Below are positions 19,502 to 29,164 of a stretch of DNA of 56,653 bases, piece by piece. Position 1 is the stretch's first letter, and each line of letters starts with the position of its first letter. A program made the position numbers and the translations under genes. Source of the stretch: Verrucomicrobiaceae bacterium (GTDB lineage Bacteria; Verrucomicrobiota; Verrucomicrobiia; Chthoniobacterales; JAATET01); assembly GCA_027488755.1 (NCBI GenBank), contig JAIYAZ010000129.1, positions 1-56,653 of the forward strand, given 5' to 3'. The notes beneath the pieces are model-generated. The model was not told the DNA's origin, made no database searches, and was given only the letters and a program-made list of their open reading frames with translations.

Positions 19502-21190
19502 TTACTCGGTTTTGACCTGCGGGCCGGCGGAGCCTTTGGGCCAGTCGTCGGTGCGGAAGGGCGAGGCGGGCAGGCCTTCCTTGTTGGCGAGGTTGGCCTT
19601 CGGGCCGTTGGCCCAGCCGTAGCGGACGGCGACGGGTTTCGGCACGTCGGGGCTGCTGAGGATGACGCTGTTGCCGGAGATGGTGGCCTCGGCCTCAAAC
19701 CAGCGCCGGTCCTCCCCGGCGATGGCGAAGCCGACGAGGCGGTCGGTGGGGAGCGGGTCGTTTTTCGGCGCGAGCCAGGGGGCCTGGCCAATGACGAGGC
19801 CGCCGCCGGTTTCGGTGAAGTTCACCTGGGCCTTGGCGCCGTTGATTTTGAGGTCGTGGAAGAGCGGGCCGGAGGCGACGAGTTTTTCGCCGTAGGCGAC
19901 GCGACGGGCGGCGAGGGCGAGGCGTTCGCCGACGAAGGATTTCGCGGCGGGGTGGACGTCCTTGAGGTTGCTCACGTCGGTGATGACGGCCATGCCGGTG
20001 GCGGGCACGGAGAGCGTGAGGAGCTGGGCTTCGCGGAGGAAGGGCCAGTCGTGCTGGTCGGCGGGCTGGGTGGGCGCGTAGTCCCAGCCGGCGAGTTGGA
20101 CGTAGAGGAAGGAGAAGTTGCCGAGGCCCCAGCGGGTGCGCCAGTCGGCGATCATGCGCGGGAAGAGCGTGCGGTATTCGAGGCCGCCGCTGCCGTTGGC
20201 CTCGCCCTGATACCAGATGACGCCGCGGATGCCGTAGGGGATGAGCGGGGAGATCATGGAATTAAAGAGCACGCTCGGCGTGGAGGGACGCGCTGACGGG
20301 CTCGGGACGGCCATGGGATCGGGGTTCGAGGGTTCGGGGCGCTCGGGTTTGGGCTTCGGGCCGGGGTCTTCGCCGGCGGCCTTGGCGGCGTTGTAGGCCT
20401 TCATGGCCGCGTCGAAGGCGGGTTTCACCTCGGTCTGCCATTGCTTGAGGTCGGCCTGGTAGGCGGGGATGAGCGCGGGATCGGCAAGCACCTTGGCGTG
20501 CTCGGCGACGGCTTTGTCCCAGGCGTCGAGGTATTTGGTGAACGGCGGCGCGGCCTTGAGCGCGTCGAGGCTGACCCAGGTCTGGATGGGCGTGCCGCCC
20601 CAGGCGGCGTTGATGAGGCCGACGGGGCGATTGAGGGCCTTGCGGAGGTCGCGGCCGAAGAAGTAGGCGACGGCGGAAAAGTCCTTGACCGTGTCGGGCA
20701 GGCAGACCTGCCAGCTGCCCTTGACGTCGGACTCGGGGGCGGCGGCGGTGGTTTTGGCGACGGTGAAGAGGCGGAGCTGGGTGTCGCCGGCGGCGGGGAT
20801 GGCCTCGGCGGCGTTGTGCGAAGCGGAGAGCGGGAAGCCCATGTTGGACTGGCCGGAGGCGAGCCAGACTTCGCCGACGATGACGTCGTTGACGATGAGT
20901 TGATTGCTGCCGGCGACGACGAGTTGCTGCGGGTTGCCGGAGGGTGGCAGCGGGCCGAGGCGGGCGATCCAGCGGCCGTTGGCGTCGGCCTTGGTCTGGA
21001 CGGTTTTGCCGGCGAAGGTGATTTTTACGGCTTCGCCGGGATCGGCCCAGCCCCAGACGGGGGCTGGCACGTCGGCCTGGAGGATGGCGTGATCGGAGAA
21101 GAGCGCGGGGAGGCGGACTTCGGCGTGGAGCGGGGCGAGGCTCGCGGCGACGAGGGGAAGCGCGAGGGCGGGGAGGAGGCGGAGGTTCAT
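19502..21190 (-). CDS. Secreted sialate O-acetylesterase family protein
   Basis: The 562-residue protein has a signal peptide (about 1-23, ending LHA) and the SASA-type SGNH hydrolase fold. The catalytic-Ser block GQSNM lies near residue 115, the AAWGGTPIQTW block near 200, and a late DVHP segment carries the likely catalytic Asp/His pair. Family members remove O-acetyl groups from sialic acid or, in plant-polysaccharide loci, from xylan or pectin; here the neighbours favour a plant or algal glycan. Its ATG overlaps the stop of the lyase gene upstream by 4 bp (ATGA), so the two are translationally coupled. It is the last gene of the operon and is followed by an intrinsic terminator. Confidence 0.92.
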   Translation of the reverse strand: MNLRLLPALALPLVAASLAPLHAEVRLPALFSDHAILQADVPAPVWGWADPGEAVKITFAGKTVQTKADANGRWIARLGPLPPSGNPQQLVVAGSNQLIVNDVIVGEVWLASGQSNMGFPLSASHNAAEAIPAAGDTQLRLFTVAKTTAAAPESDVKGSWQVCLPDTVKDFSAVAYFFGRDLRKALNRPVGLINAAWGGTPIQTWVSLDALKAAPPFTKYLDAWDKAVAEHAKVLADPALIPAYQADLKQWQTEVKPAFDAAMKAYNAAKAAGEDPGPKPKPERPEPSNPDPMAVPSPSARPSTPSVLFNSMISPLIPYGIRGVIWYQGEANGSGGLEYRTLFPRMIADWRTRWGLGNFSFLYVQLAGWDYAPTQPADQHDWPFLREAQLLTLSVPATGMAVITDVSNLKDVHPAAKSFVGERLALAARRVAYGEKLVASGPLFHDLKINGAKAQVNFTETGGGLVIGQAPWLAPKNDPLPTDRLVGFAIAGEDRRWFEAEATISGNSVILSSPDVPKPVAVRYGWANGPKANLANKEGLPASPFRTDDWPKGSAGPQVKTE

Positions 21191-23805
21191 GGTTGGGCGG
21201 GCGGGGTGGGTTCTTTGAGCGGGGGAATTTCCTGATCGAGGCGGACGAGTTCCTGGCCGTCGCGGCGGATGAGCAGCGAGGTGCGGCCGGCTTTTGACGG
21301 GGCGAAGAGGACTTCATCCTCCTGGCCGGGCCAGCCAATTTTCCAGGCGGTGCGGTTGGCGTTCCACGTGGTGGCGGGGAGCGGGTCGCCCTGGCGGTGC
21401 GGGTAGAGGAGGACCTTGAAGTCGGGGGCAACGGATTCCGCGCCAAGGACGAGGCGGCGGACGGGGCCGTATTTTTTGGCGTTGGTGGCGTTGGGGAGCT
21501 CGACGATGGTGGGTTCGAGCGGCTTGGTGGAGGTTGCGTTGAGGACGCGGACGAGGAGCATGGGCTGGCCGGCGGGGATGGCGGCCTCGGCGTCGCGCGT
21601 GGGCGGGAGGGCTTCCTTCGCGCGCGGGAGGGTCTGATCGGGATCGTCGCCGGTGAGGAGGATGTCCATGGCGTTGCGGCCGACCGGGGTGACCTTGACG
21701 ATCTGGACGTCGGGTTCGACGGCGAGGGTCCAGTCGTAGCGGTGGGGCTGGTCATCCTGCTGGATGTCGTCGATGACGAGCGCGTAGGGGCGCGGGCCGC
21801 GGACGAGGCCGGCGGTGCGGAAGGCGCGCTGCACGGGGAGATTCGACTGGCGGACGACGGGGCGGAGCGCGCCGGCGGGCAGGATCCAGCTGGGCTGCTC
21901 GAACTTCGGGGCGTCGAGGTAGGCGTAGGGCAGGCGCTGGTAGCTGAAGTCGTTGATCGAGTGGGGTTCGGGCTCCCACGTGGCGGGGACGTCGACCTTG
22001 CCGGCGCGGACGTCGGCGAGGGAGTAGAGGCCGCGGGGGCGGTCGAGCTGGCGCCAGTTCCAATCCCACGTGTATTTGGCGTCGCCGGTGGCGAAGGTCG
22101 CCGCCGCGCCGTCGCGGAAGTCCACGAGGCGGCCGGGGGTGTTTTCGCTCTGGGTGTGGCCGTCGATGACGACGACGCTGTTTTCGGGCGTGGTGAAGCT
22201 GGCGTAGCCGTTCGGCGACCAGATGCGGCCGGCGCCGGCGAGCATGATGGCGTTGCGGTCGGCGAAGGGATGGCCGCCATTGGCCTGGCGGACGTGGAGG
22301 TTGAGCTGCGAGGCCTCCTTCGACCAGCTGCTGCGGGTCATCATGAGGGCGCGCTCGGGGCAGAAGAACGTGTTGCCGAGGCCGAGGGCGGCGGGCGAGA
22401 CGTTGGCGGGATCGAAGTCGGTGGCGAAGATCGCGAAGAAGAGCAGGGCGTTGTAGTAGCCGTCGGGACGTTCGGGGACGTTCTCGTAGTTGTCGCCGAC
22501 GGCCTGGCGGTAGACCCAGTCGATGACCTTGTCGTCGGGCAGCGCCCATTTGAGGCCGACGGCGTCGTTGGAGGAGAATCCGCTGCCGCGGGCGCGGGAG
22601 CCGCCGAGGAGGTCGTATTTGTGGAAGCCGGTCTGCATCGGGTTCACGCTCTGCGGGAGGAATTTCGTGGCGTAGGCGCGGAGGTAGGGATGGGCGGTGA
22701 GGTTGTCGAAGCCGTAGTCCTTGCTGCGCATGGCGAACATGAGGATGCCGTCCATGCCGAGCTGGTTTTTGGCCTCGCCCTCGAAGGTCGCGCCGGAGGC
22801 GAACCAGCCGTAGGTGAGGAGGTTGCGCCAGCCGCGATACATGCCGCGGACCTTGAGGTCGTTGAAGCCGGGTTCGCCCTCGATGGCGAGGACCTCGAAG
22901 AGCCAGTAGGAGAAGGTGGCCCAGTTGCTGCGCGAGGCGGTGGCTTCGTTGAACGTGCCGTAGTTGTCGTGCGACCAGGTGGTGGCGGCGAGTTCGGCGT
23001 GGATGGCCTCGCGCTGCGCGGCGGTGAGCCAGTTGAAAAGGAAGTCGTAGCAGAAGGCGAGCTGGAAGCGGCCGACGGGCTCGGCGGGCGGGAGGGTGAT
23101 GTTTTTGGCGGCGCGCTCGGCGTCACGTTTCGCCTGGTCGATCTTCATCGCGGTGACGACGGCGCGGGCGAGTTTTTCACCGCCGGCGCGATCTTCGGCA
23201 ACGAGGCAGCGGAAGGCTTCGAGCGCGAAGACGTGCCAGTAGAAGCCGGGGAATTCCGTCGCGGTGCCGGCGGCGAGGCCGTCGTAGATTTCGGCGGCCT
23301 GGGCGCTGCGGTTGTAGGGGTGCACCCCCGAGACCCGGGGAATGCCGATGCGGAAGAGCGGGACGGGGCCCTTGAGTCCGCCGAAGCTGCCCTTGAAGAC
23401 GTCGGGCTGCGCGTAGGGGGCCTGGTCGTCGTAGGCGCCCTTCATCATCTCGGTCCACGCGAGGATGTTGTTCCAGGCGCGCTGGCCGGCGCGGGTTTCC
23501 TTGAGCCGGCGGCGGATGTCGGGGAGATCGTCGGGGGTGAAGACGATGCGGGGGTGGACGCCGGCCGGCGGGACCTGGCGGATGGCGCGGAGGCCCTGCG
23601 GATCCATCGTCACGGGGCGGGAGCCGAAGTCATCGGCGCGGAGCGTGCCCCAGATCGGGAAGACGGTCTGGCCGTCCTCGCCCTTGTAGTTCGAGTAGGA
23701 GTCGGAGGGCTTGTCGGCGAAGGGGGAAGTTTCACCCGCGAAGGCCAGCGGGAGCAGGCCGAGCGCGAGGGCGAGACGGACGAGGAGTTGGGGGGATTTT
23801 TTCAC
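21187..23805 (-). CDS. Secreted heparinase II/III-like (alginate-lyase type) polysaccharide lyase
   Basis: The protein has 872 residues, starts with GTG at 23805 and has a signal peptide (1-23). The architecture is an N-terminal (alpha/alpha)-toroid with the segment HPRIVFTPDDLP near residue 84, then a beta-sandwich half with the heparinase II/III-type stretch GGHPFADRNA near residue 510. Family members cut uronate-containing polysaccharides by beta-elimination; the substrate cannot be read from sequence. The same kind of domain is embedded in the giant protein at 3692-19303 (HPKLFFTDEQ and SGHSHGDAG), but the catalytic surroundings differ (HSHGD versus HPFAD). It lies 9 bp after the beta-helix gene and overlaps the esterase gene by 4 bp. 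An accessory role is possible if the altered motif is inactive. Confidence 0.82.
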   Translation of the reverse strand: MKKSPQLLVRLALALGLLPLAFAGETSPFADKPSDSYSNYKGEDGQTVFPIWGTLRADDFGSRPVTMDPQGLRAIRQVPPAGVHPRIVFTPDDLPDIRRRLKETRAGQRAWNNILAWTEMMKGAYDDQAPYAQPDVFKGSFGGLKGPVPLFRIGIPRVSGVHPYNRSAQAAEIYDGLAAGTATEFPGFYWHVFALEAFRCLVAEDRAGGEKLARAVVTAMKIDQAKRDAERAAKNITLPPAEPVGRFQLAFCYDFLFNWLTAAQREAIHAELAATTWSHDNYGTFNEATASRSNWATFSYWLFEVLAIEGEPGFNDLKVRGMYRGWRNLLTYGWFASGATFEGEAKNQLGMDGILMFAMRSKDYGFDNLTAHPYLRAYATKFLPQSVNPMQTGFHKYDLLGGSRARGSGFSSNDAVGLKWALPDDKVIDWVYRQAVGDNYENVPERPDGYYNALLFFAIFATDFDPANVSPAALGLGNTFFCPERALMMTRSSWSKEASQLNLHVRQANGGHPFADRNAIMLAGAGRIWSPNGYASFTTPENSVVVIDGHTQSENTPGRLVDFRDGAAATFATGDAKYTWDWNWRQLDRPRGLYSLADVRAGKVDVPATWEPEPHSINDFSYQRLPYAYLDAPKFEQPSWILPAGALRPVVRQSNLPVQRAFRTAGLVRGPRPYALVIDDIQQDDQPHRYDWTLAVEPDVQIVKVTPVGRNAMDILLTGDDPDQTLPRAKEALPPTRDAEAAIPAGQPMLLVRVLNATSTKPLEPTIVELPNATNAKKYGPVRRLVLGAESVAPDFKVLLYPHRQGDPLPATTWNANRTAWKIGWPGQEDEVLFAPSKAGRTSLLIRRDGQELVRLDQEIPPLKEPTPPAQP

Positions 23806-23814
23806 GGGGGAATT

Positions 23815-25959
23815 CTAGGTGCCGAAGCTTTCGCCGGTGTTCTGGGTGGCGGGGGTGGGCGTCGGGCTGGCCGCTCCGGGGGCCTTCGGGAGCGTGCGGC
23901 GGAACTCGTCGAGCTGAAGGCCGATCTTTTCAAACGGGATCGGCTTGAAGCCGGGGATCTGCTTGAACACGGGGGAGTCGGGGCGGAGCGCGTAGTTGTT
24001 CGCGGCGGGGTCGACGAAGCCGGGATCCTCGGCGGTGACGAGGTTGTCCTTCCACGTGAAGAGTTCGGGGATGGCCTTGCTGGCGGCGGACATTTTCAGC
24101 ACGTAGGGCTCGCCGGTTTTCATGACGATGAGGTTGCGCTCGACCTTCGTGCGCCAGGGGAGCTCGGGGCGATTGGCGAGCATGCCATTGACCTCGGGGA
24201 AGCGGCTGAGCCAGGGCTCCTGGTCGGCCTTGACGGACTCGACGGCAGAGATGAGGCGGGGATTGGTCGCGTATTTGCGGCCGACGCCGCGGTCGTCCAT
24301 GCCGAAGACGGGGCCTTCGTCCTTCACGAAGATGTTGTTCTCGATCGTGTTGTCCGGTCCGGAGGCAATGTAGACGCCGGTGCGCGGGCCGACGAAGACG
24401 TTGCCGTAGACGAAATTGCCGGAGGCGCCGTCGTCGGGATTCACGCCGCCGACGGTTTCGTGGATGAAGTTGTAGCGGATGATGATGCCGCGGATGGTCC
24501 AGTCGAGCCACGAGTAGAACGCGCCGACGTCGGCGGTAGCGAAACCGCAGCGGGTGATCTCGTTGTATTCGAAAACGTTGTCCTGGCCGGTGTAGAGGAA
24601 GGCGTCACGCGGGGCGTCGTGGATGAGGTTGTGGGCGACGCGAATGCCGACGGCGTCGCCGCCGCTTTTGGTCACGGGGTTGCCGTTGCAACCGACGTCG
24701 AGCGCGGCGGAATACTGGCTCTTGAGCACGCCGTAGTGGTGCATGTGGTTGTTGAGGATCTGGTGCTCGGAGCGCTCGAGCGTGAGGCGGTTGCCGCCGG
24801 TGACGTAGACGCAGCCTTCGCCGAGGTCGTGGAAGTCGTTGCTCTGCACGAGAGCCCGGTGGCCGCCGAAGACGGCCATGCCGCGGCGCGCGAGGTTGCG
24901 GAACGTGCAGCCGGCGACGCGAAACGACTCGGTGTTTTCGGCCACGATGCCGTCGCCGAGCGAGCATTCGAAGATGAGCCGCTCGAGCGCGAGGTGGGCG
25001 GTGTCCTTCACGGCGACGAGCGGTTCGTCGAGCTGCGAGATCATGAGCTCGCCCTTGTCGGCCGGGGGCCAGAGGTAGAGCGTGCCGGAGTCGAAATCGA
25101 TCGCCCATTCGCCGGGGCGGTCGATCTCCTCGAGGAGGTTGATCGCGAACCAGGGTTCCTGCCCGTTGCCTTTCGGGCGGGTGTATTTGTTGCCGATGCC
25201 GTTGTGGATGCCGGCGGCAAACGTGATGGTCCGGGTCTCGGGATCGATCTTCGCGACGCGGATCGCGGGATCCTCCCAGCCCACGCGCCACTGGCCCTTG
25301 ATCCAGACGGAGGGATTTTTGAGCCAGCGGGACGCGCGGTCGTCGCGATAGACGAACACGCCGGGCGTCTTTTTGTCGCCGTTCACGAGGGCCTCCTTCA
25401 TCGTGGTCGCGCCTTCGTTCGGCCAGCGCGAGAGCGGGAGGCGGGAGCCGTTCCAGAACAGTTCGAAAATGCCGCCGCTGTCGCTGAAGACCGGCGGGAA
25501 CGGGCCCGCGTGGCTGAGACCCAGTTTGGCGATCGAGGCCGCGAGGACCTTGCCGCGCGCGGCGGGGTCGAGGCGTTCGACGATGGCGGGGTCGGTGACG
25601 GGTTGGAATTCCGCGGCCTTGATGACGCGCCCGCCGAGGAAGCGCGGCGTTTCGCCGGGGGCGGCGCGGTAGATAATCGGCGCCTTGGCGGTGCCGGAAT
25701 CCTCGGGCCCGAACGCGAGGGAGGTGGCGAGGTTGTAGACGCCGCCGGCGATCTCGACAACGAAGCCGTCCGCGGGGGCGTTGGGGCCGGCCTTGAGCGT
25801 GCGGATTTCGTCGCGGGCGCGCTCGACGGTGGCGAAGGCGGCGGCGGGGCTGCGGCCGTCGGCCTTGTCGTTGCCGCCGGGGGCGACGTGGAGCTTCAAC
25901 GGGGCCGCCGAAAGCGAGGCCGCGGCGGACAGGAGGAGCAGGGAGGGCAGGAGTTTCAT
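23815..25959 (-). CDS. Secreted right-handed parallel beta-helix protein, GH141/GH110-like
   Basis: ATG at 25959 was chosen because the next residues form a signal peptide (MKLLPSLLLLSAAASLSAA); the frame stays open further upstream only across the GH27 gene. The 714-residue protein begins with the APGGND...AAAFATVERARDEIR pattern typical of DUF1565/beta-helix enzymes. A YRAAPGETPRFLGGR segment follows, then successive helix turns (about 300-560) rich in NN, HN and YN ladders. Related enzymes include GH141, GH110 and pectate-lyase-like proteins acting on alpha-linked side chains; the exact family is unresolved. It sits 19 bp after the GH27 gene and 9 bp before the lyase gene. The C-terminal tail is Pro/Thr-rich and looks unstructured. 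Confidence 0.8.
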   Translation of the reverse strand: MKLLPSLLLLSAAASLSAAPLKLHVAPGGNDKADGRSPAAAFATVERARDEIRTLKAGPNAPADGFVVEIAGGVYNLATSLAFGPEDSGTAKAPIIYRAAPGETPRFLGGRVIKAAEFQPVTDPAIVERLDPAARGKVLAASIAKLGLSHAGPFPPVFSDSGGIFELFWNGSRLPLSRWPNEGATTMKEALVNGDKKTPGVFVYRDDRASRWLKNPSVWIKGQWRVGWEDPAIRVAKIDPETRTITFAAGIHNGIGNKYTRPKGNGQEPWFAINLLEEIDRPGEWAIDFDSGTLYLWPPADKGELMISQLDEPLVAVKDTAHLALERLIFECSLGDGIVAENTESFRVAGCTFRNLARRGMAVFGGHRALVQSNDFHDLGEGCVYVTGGNRLTLERSEHQILNNHMHHYGVLKSQYSAALDVGCNGNPVTKSGGDAVGIRVAHNLIHDAPRDAFLYTGQDNVFEYNEITRCGFATADVGAFYSWLDWTIRGIIIRYNFIHETVGGVNPDDGASGNFVYGNVFVGPRTGVYIASGPDNTIENNIFVKDEGPVFGMDDRGVGRKYATNPRLISAVESVKADQEPWLSRFPEVNGMLANRPELPWRTKVERNLIVMKTGEPYVLKMSAASKAIPELFTWKDNLVTAEDPGFVDPAANNYALRPDSPVFKQIPGFKPIPFEKIGLQLDEFRRTLPKAPGAASPTPTPATQNTGESFGT

Positions 25960-25978
25960 GGGATAAAGGGGACGTGAG

Positions 25979-27493
25979 TTAGATTTTCCAGAGCCGGAGG
26001 AGGACCACGCCGTGGGCCGGCAGATCAATGGTGGTGGACTTCGGCGAGAACGCCTCGAGGTCGCGGTGCCGCCAGAGGTCGCGGGCGCGGTAGGCAGCGG
26101 CATCGAGGCCCATGGAGGGAAACTTGTTGAGGCCGGTGCGGGTGGGCGCGTCGCTGCGGTTGAAAATGCCGAGGGCGTGCGAGCCGTCCGCGAGCGGGCG
26201 CAGATAAAAATCCACGGGGCCGTTGGTGCCGACCCGCACGGCGGGCTGGCCAAGTTCGTCCTGATCGATGGCGATGACCTCATCATTCGTGAGCAAGCCG
26301 AGGGTGAAGGCATCAAGGTCGCGAAGATCGCCGCCGATGAGGAGCGGGGCGGCGAGCAGGCACCACATGCTGAAGTGGCTGGTTTGCTCGTCGGGGGTGA
26401 GGCGGACGGGGCGCAACTCCCCTCCCCAACCGACCCGGCCGAGCACGAGCATGTCGGGATCGTTCCAATGCCCGGGGCCGGCAAAGGGGGCCCAGCGATC
26501 CTGGCTGAAGGCGATTTCGCTGACGCCAAAGTGCCAGTATTTGTCGCCATCGCGCCAGACGTCGTAGATGTCGCCGGTGGTGCGCCAGAGCTCGGCCCAC
26601 TTGGCGTAACCGGCGGCGTCGGCGATGCGGCCGCTGTTGGAAAGGCTGTAGACGATGTCGCGTCCGCTGGCGCGCAGGGCCCGGCTCATTTCCTCGACGT
26701 GCGGCAGGTCGTTGGGGAACCAGTCGTATTTGAGGTAATCGAAGCCGAGCGCGGCCCAGTAGGCGGCATCGGCTTGGGCGAAGGAAACGCGGCCCATCTT
26801 CCAGCCGAGTTTTTGCCAGGTGCCATCGGCCGTTTCCGCGCTTCCGCCGGGGAACTTCGCGTAGGAGGTTTCCCAGGGCGTGGAGTAAAGGCCGGCCTTG
26901 AGCCCGAGGGCGTGGATCTCGCGGACCATGGCGGCGAGGTCCGGAAAGCGTTCGTTGCCCGTGAGCGCGTGGTCGGGGCCGGTGCGCTTGCCCTGCCAGC
27001 CGTCGTCGATGTTGATGTAGGTGTAACCGTGCTGGCTGAGGCCGCTGGCGACCATGGCCCGGGCGATCGCGAGAATCTTCTCCTGGTCAATCTTGGCGCC
27101 GAAGCAATTCCAGCTGCTCCAGCCCATGGGCGGCGTGAGGGCGATGCGGTCGCCGGCCACAAGGCGGAAGGGGCGCTCGGTGGTGCCGTGGGCGTTCGTG
27201 GCGCGCAACGTGAGGCGGTGTTCCCCCGGCTCCTTCAAGGTGCCGGCGAGGGTCCCGGTGGTCGCGTTGAGCGAGACGCCCGCGGGAAGGCCGTCGGCGG
27301 AAAACGTCAAGGGCCGCTCGCCCGTGGCGGGCACGGAGTAGAGCACGGGATGCCCGGGACGCACGCCAATGACGGCGGGGCCGTTGATGCGCGGGGGGGC
27401 GGGGGCGGCGGGAGCCGGCGAGGGTTCCGCCAGGGCGGCCGGAGCCGCGAGCGCAATCGCGGCGGCGAGGAACCAGCAATGCGGGGGGAACAT
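25979..27493 (-). CDS. Secreted GH27 alpha-galactosidase (or beta-L-arabinopyranosidase) with putative-Ig N-domain
   Basis: The 504-residue protein has a signal peptide (1-22), then a putative Ig (He_PIG) module, about residues 35-110, with GLPAGVSLNATTG, then a GH27 TIM barrel starting at LTPPMGWSSWNCFG. The family catalytic pair is visible: the nucleophile Asp in YLKYDWF and the acid/base Asp in RTTGDIYD. A C-terminal beta-sandwich follows. It would release terminal alpha-galactose (or beta-arabinopyranose) from polysaccharide side chains outside the cytoplasm. The He_PIG-plus-GH27 layout is common in Bacteroidota and Verrucomicrobiota. It is the fourth gene of the operon, 21 bp after GH43 and 19 bp before the beta-helix gene. 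Confidence 0.92.
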   Translation of the reverse strand: MFPPHCWFLAAAIALAAPAALAEPSPAPAAPAPPRINGPAVIGVRPGHPVLYSVPATGERPLTFSADGLPAGVSLNATTGTLAGTLKEPGEHRLTLRATNAHGTTERPFRLVAGDRIALTPPMGWSSWNCFGAKIDQEKILAIARAMVASGLSQHGYTYINIDDGWQGKRTGPDHALTGNERFPDLAAMVREIHALGLKAGLYSTPWETSYAKFPGGSAETADGTWQKLGWKMGRVSFAQADAAYWAALGFDYLKYDWFPNDLPHVEEMSRALRASGRDIVYSLSNSGRIADAAGYAKWAELWRTTGDIYDVWRDGDKYWHFGVSEIAFSQDRWAPFAGPGHWNDPDMLVLGRVGWGGELRPVRLTPDEQTSHFSMWCLLAAPLLIGGDLRDLDAFTLGLLTNDEVIAIDQDELGQPAVRVGTNGPVDFYLRPLADGSHALGIFNRSDAPTRTGLNKFPSMGLDAAAYRARDLWRHRDLEAFSPKSTTIDLPAHGVVLLRLWKI

Positions 27494-27514
27494 GGCGGGA
27501 GGGGGAAAGGGGGC

Positions 27515-29137
27515 TCAGGTTCGCGGCGGGTTGGGCCGGTAGTCAAAGTAATCAAAGTCCGCCCAGGCGGAGCGGTCGGAGAGGTCCTGGCAGCAGACGC
27601 CCCAGAACGTGCCGGTGAAGCTGCTGATCGTGGAGGCCCAGTCGCCGAGCATGGTAGCGTCGAAGTCGCGGTCCACGTCGTGCCATTGGGCACCGTCGAG
27701 CGACCACGCGAAGCGCATCCATTGGAAACGAATCGCCATGCGCAGGAAGAGGCGTTCGCCGGCGGCGAGCGGCAGCTCGGCGACTTCGAGGCGGCTGGCC
27801 TTCCCGTTTTCGGACGAGATCACGCCGAGCTTGAGGGTCCCCTCCCCTGCCGAGGTGGCGCGGAGGTAGTGGTAGTTGAGGCGGTCGTAGTAGGCGATGA
27901 GGCCGGCGGCCTGCTTGAAGTTGCCGGGCTGGAACGAGAGGCAGGTCTCGGCCTGCGCCTCGAAGTGCTGGAGGCGGCGCGCGACGAGGCTTTGATCGAA
28001 CGACGAGGCGAGCGAGTCGCGTCCGCGGAGGCTCAGCCAGCCGGGGCGGCGGGTGAGCGAGGCCCACGAGGCGTCGAGCGGCTCGCGGAGGGTCTGGAAC
28101 GCGGGGGAAAGCGCGGGGCCGTCGAAGTCGTCGCGGAGCGGCTCGGCGGGCCAGGGGTGGGCGGGGAGATTGATATCGACCGTGGCGCGCGGGGCGTTGG
28201 TGCCGCCGCCGAGCAGGCGCGGCCAGCCGTCGGCATCCCACGTGAAGCGCTGGAGGCAGGTTTCGCGGCCGAGCGGGGCGGATTTGTTTTCCTCGCGGTC
28301 GAGGACGAGCCGGCCCGGGCGCTGGAGGGGACGGTGGCAGAGGTGAACGGTGAACCATTCACCGGCGGGCGTTTCGACGAAGCAGCCGTGGCCGGCGGAG
28401 CGGACGGGCGCGTCCTCGTGGCCGAACGCGGTGAGCATGGGATTGTCGGGATGCGTTTCGTAGGGTCCCCAGAGGTCGCGGCTGCGGCAGATGCTGATGG
28501 CGTGCCGCCAGGCGGTGCCGCCCTCGGCGGTAATGAGGTAATACCAGCCGTCGCGCTTGAGGAGGTGCGGGCCTTCGGTGATGCCGATGGGGCTGCCGGG
28601 CCAGATTTTCCGCACGGGGCCGATGAGCCGGCCGGTGGCCGCGTCGTATTCCTGGAGGATGATGCCGTCGAACCGCACGGTGGTGACCGCCTCGCCCATC
28701 TGCATTTGGACGATGTATTTGCGGCCGTCGTCGTCGTGAAAGAGGCTGGGGTCGAATCCGCTGGCGTTGAGAAAGACGGGCTCGCTCCACGGGCCCTCGA
28801 TGCGATCGGCGGTGACGAGGTAGTTCGGCGTGTCCATCACGACGCCGCCCATGTGGTGGTGGACGTTCGTGTAGACGAGCCAGAATTTCCCGTCCGCGTG
28901 GGTGAGGCAGGGCGCCCAGATGCCGCCGGAGTTCTGGCAGCCGCGCATGTCGAGCTGCGAGACGCGGTCGAGCGCGCGGCCGAGCAGGCGCCAATGCACG
29001 AGGTCGCGCGAGTGGTGAATCTGCACGCCAGGGAACCACTCGAACGTCGAGGTGGCGATGTAGTAGTCGTCGCCGACGCGGCAGATCGAGGGGTCGGGGT
29101 TGAAGCCGGTGAGGATGGGATTCGTCGCCGTGGGCAT
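27515..29137 (-). CDS. Cytoplasmic GH43 (subfamily 11-like) beta-xylosidase/alpha-arabinofuranosidase
   Basis: The 540-residue protein has no signal peptide, so it probably works on imported oligosaccharides. The N-terminal five-bladed propeller starts at NPILTGFNPDPSICRVGDDYY, giving the general-base Asp in NPDPS; the pKa-modulating Asp is in ASGFDPSLF near residue 134 and the catalytic acid Glu in ITEGPHL near 196. The C-terminal half (about 330-540) is a concanavalin-like sandwich as in XynB-type beta-xylosidases. The likely reaction is release of xylose, or arabinose, from short oligomers, which would feed the xylose isomerase encoded further right. It lies 27 bp after the symporter gene and 21 bp before GH27. 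Confidence 0.92.
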   Translation of the reverse strand: MPTATNPILTGFNPDPSICRVGDDYYIATSTFEWFPGVQIHHSRDLVHWRLLGRALDRVSQLDMRGCQNSGGIWAPCLTHADGKFWLVYTNVHHHMGGVVMDTPNYLVTADRIEGPWSEPVFLNASGFDPSLFHDDDGRKYIVQMQMGEAVTTVRFDGIILQEYDAATGRLIGPVRKIWPGSPIGITEGPHLLKRDGWYYLITAEGGTAWRHAISICRSRDLWGPYETHPDNPMLTAFGHEDAPVRSAGHGCFVETPAGEWFTVHLCHRPLQRPGRLVLDREENKSAPLGRETCLQRFTWDADGWPRLLGGGTNAPRATVDINLPAHPWPAEPLRDDFDGPALSPAFQTLREPLDASWASLTRRPGWLSLRGRDSLASSFDQSLVARRLQHFEAQAETCLSFQPGNFKQAAGLIAYYDRLNYHYLRATSAGEGTLKLGVISSENGKASRLEVAELPLAAGERLFLRMAIRFQWMRFAWSLDGAQWHDVDRDFDATMLGDWASTISSFTGTFWGVCCQDLSDRSAWADFDYFDYRPNPPRT

Positions 29138-29164
29138 GGGGGATTGTCGGGGATTCTTGGGGCG

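Noticed and set aside
25960-26550. N-terminal extension of the beta-helix protein
   Set aside because: It overlaps the GH27 gene in another frame and would bury the clear signal peptide that starts at 25959.
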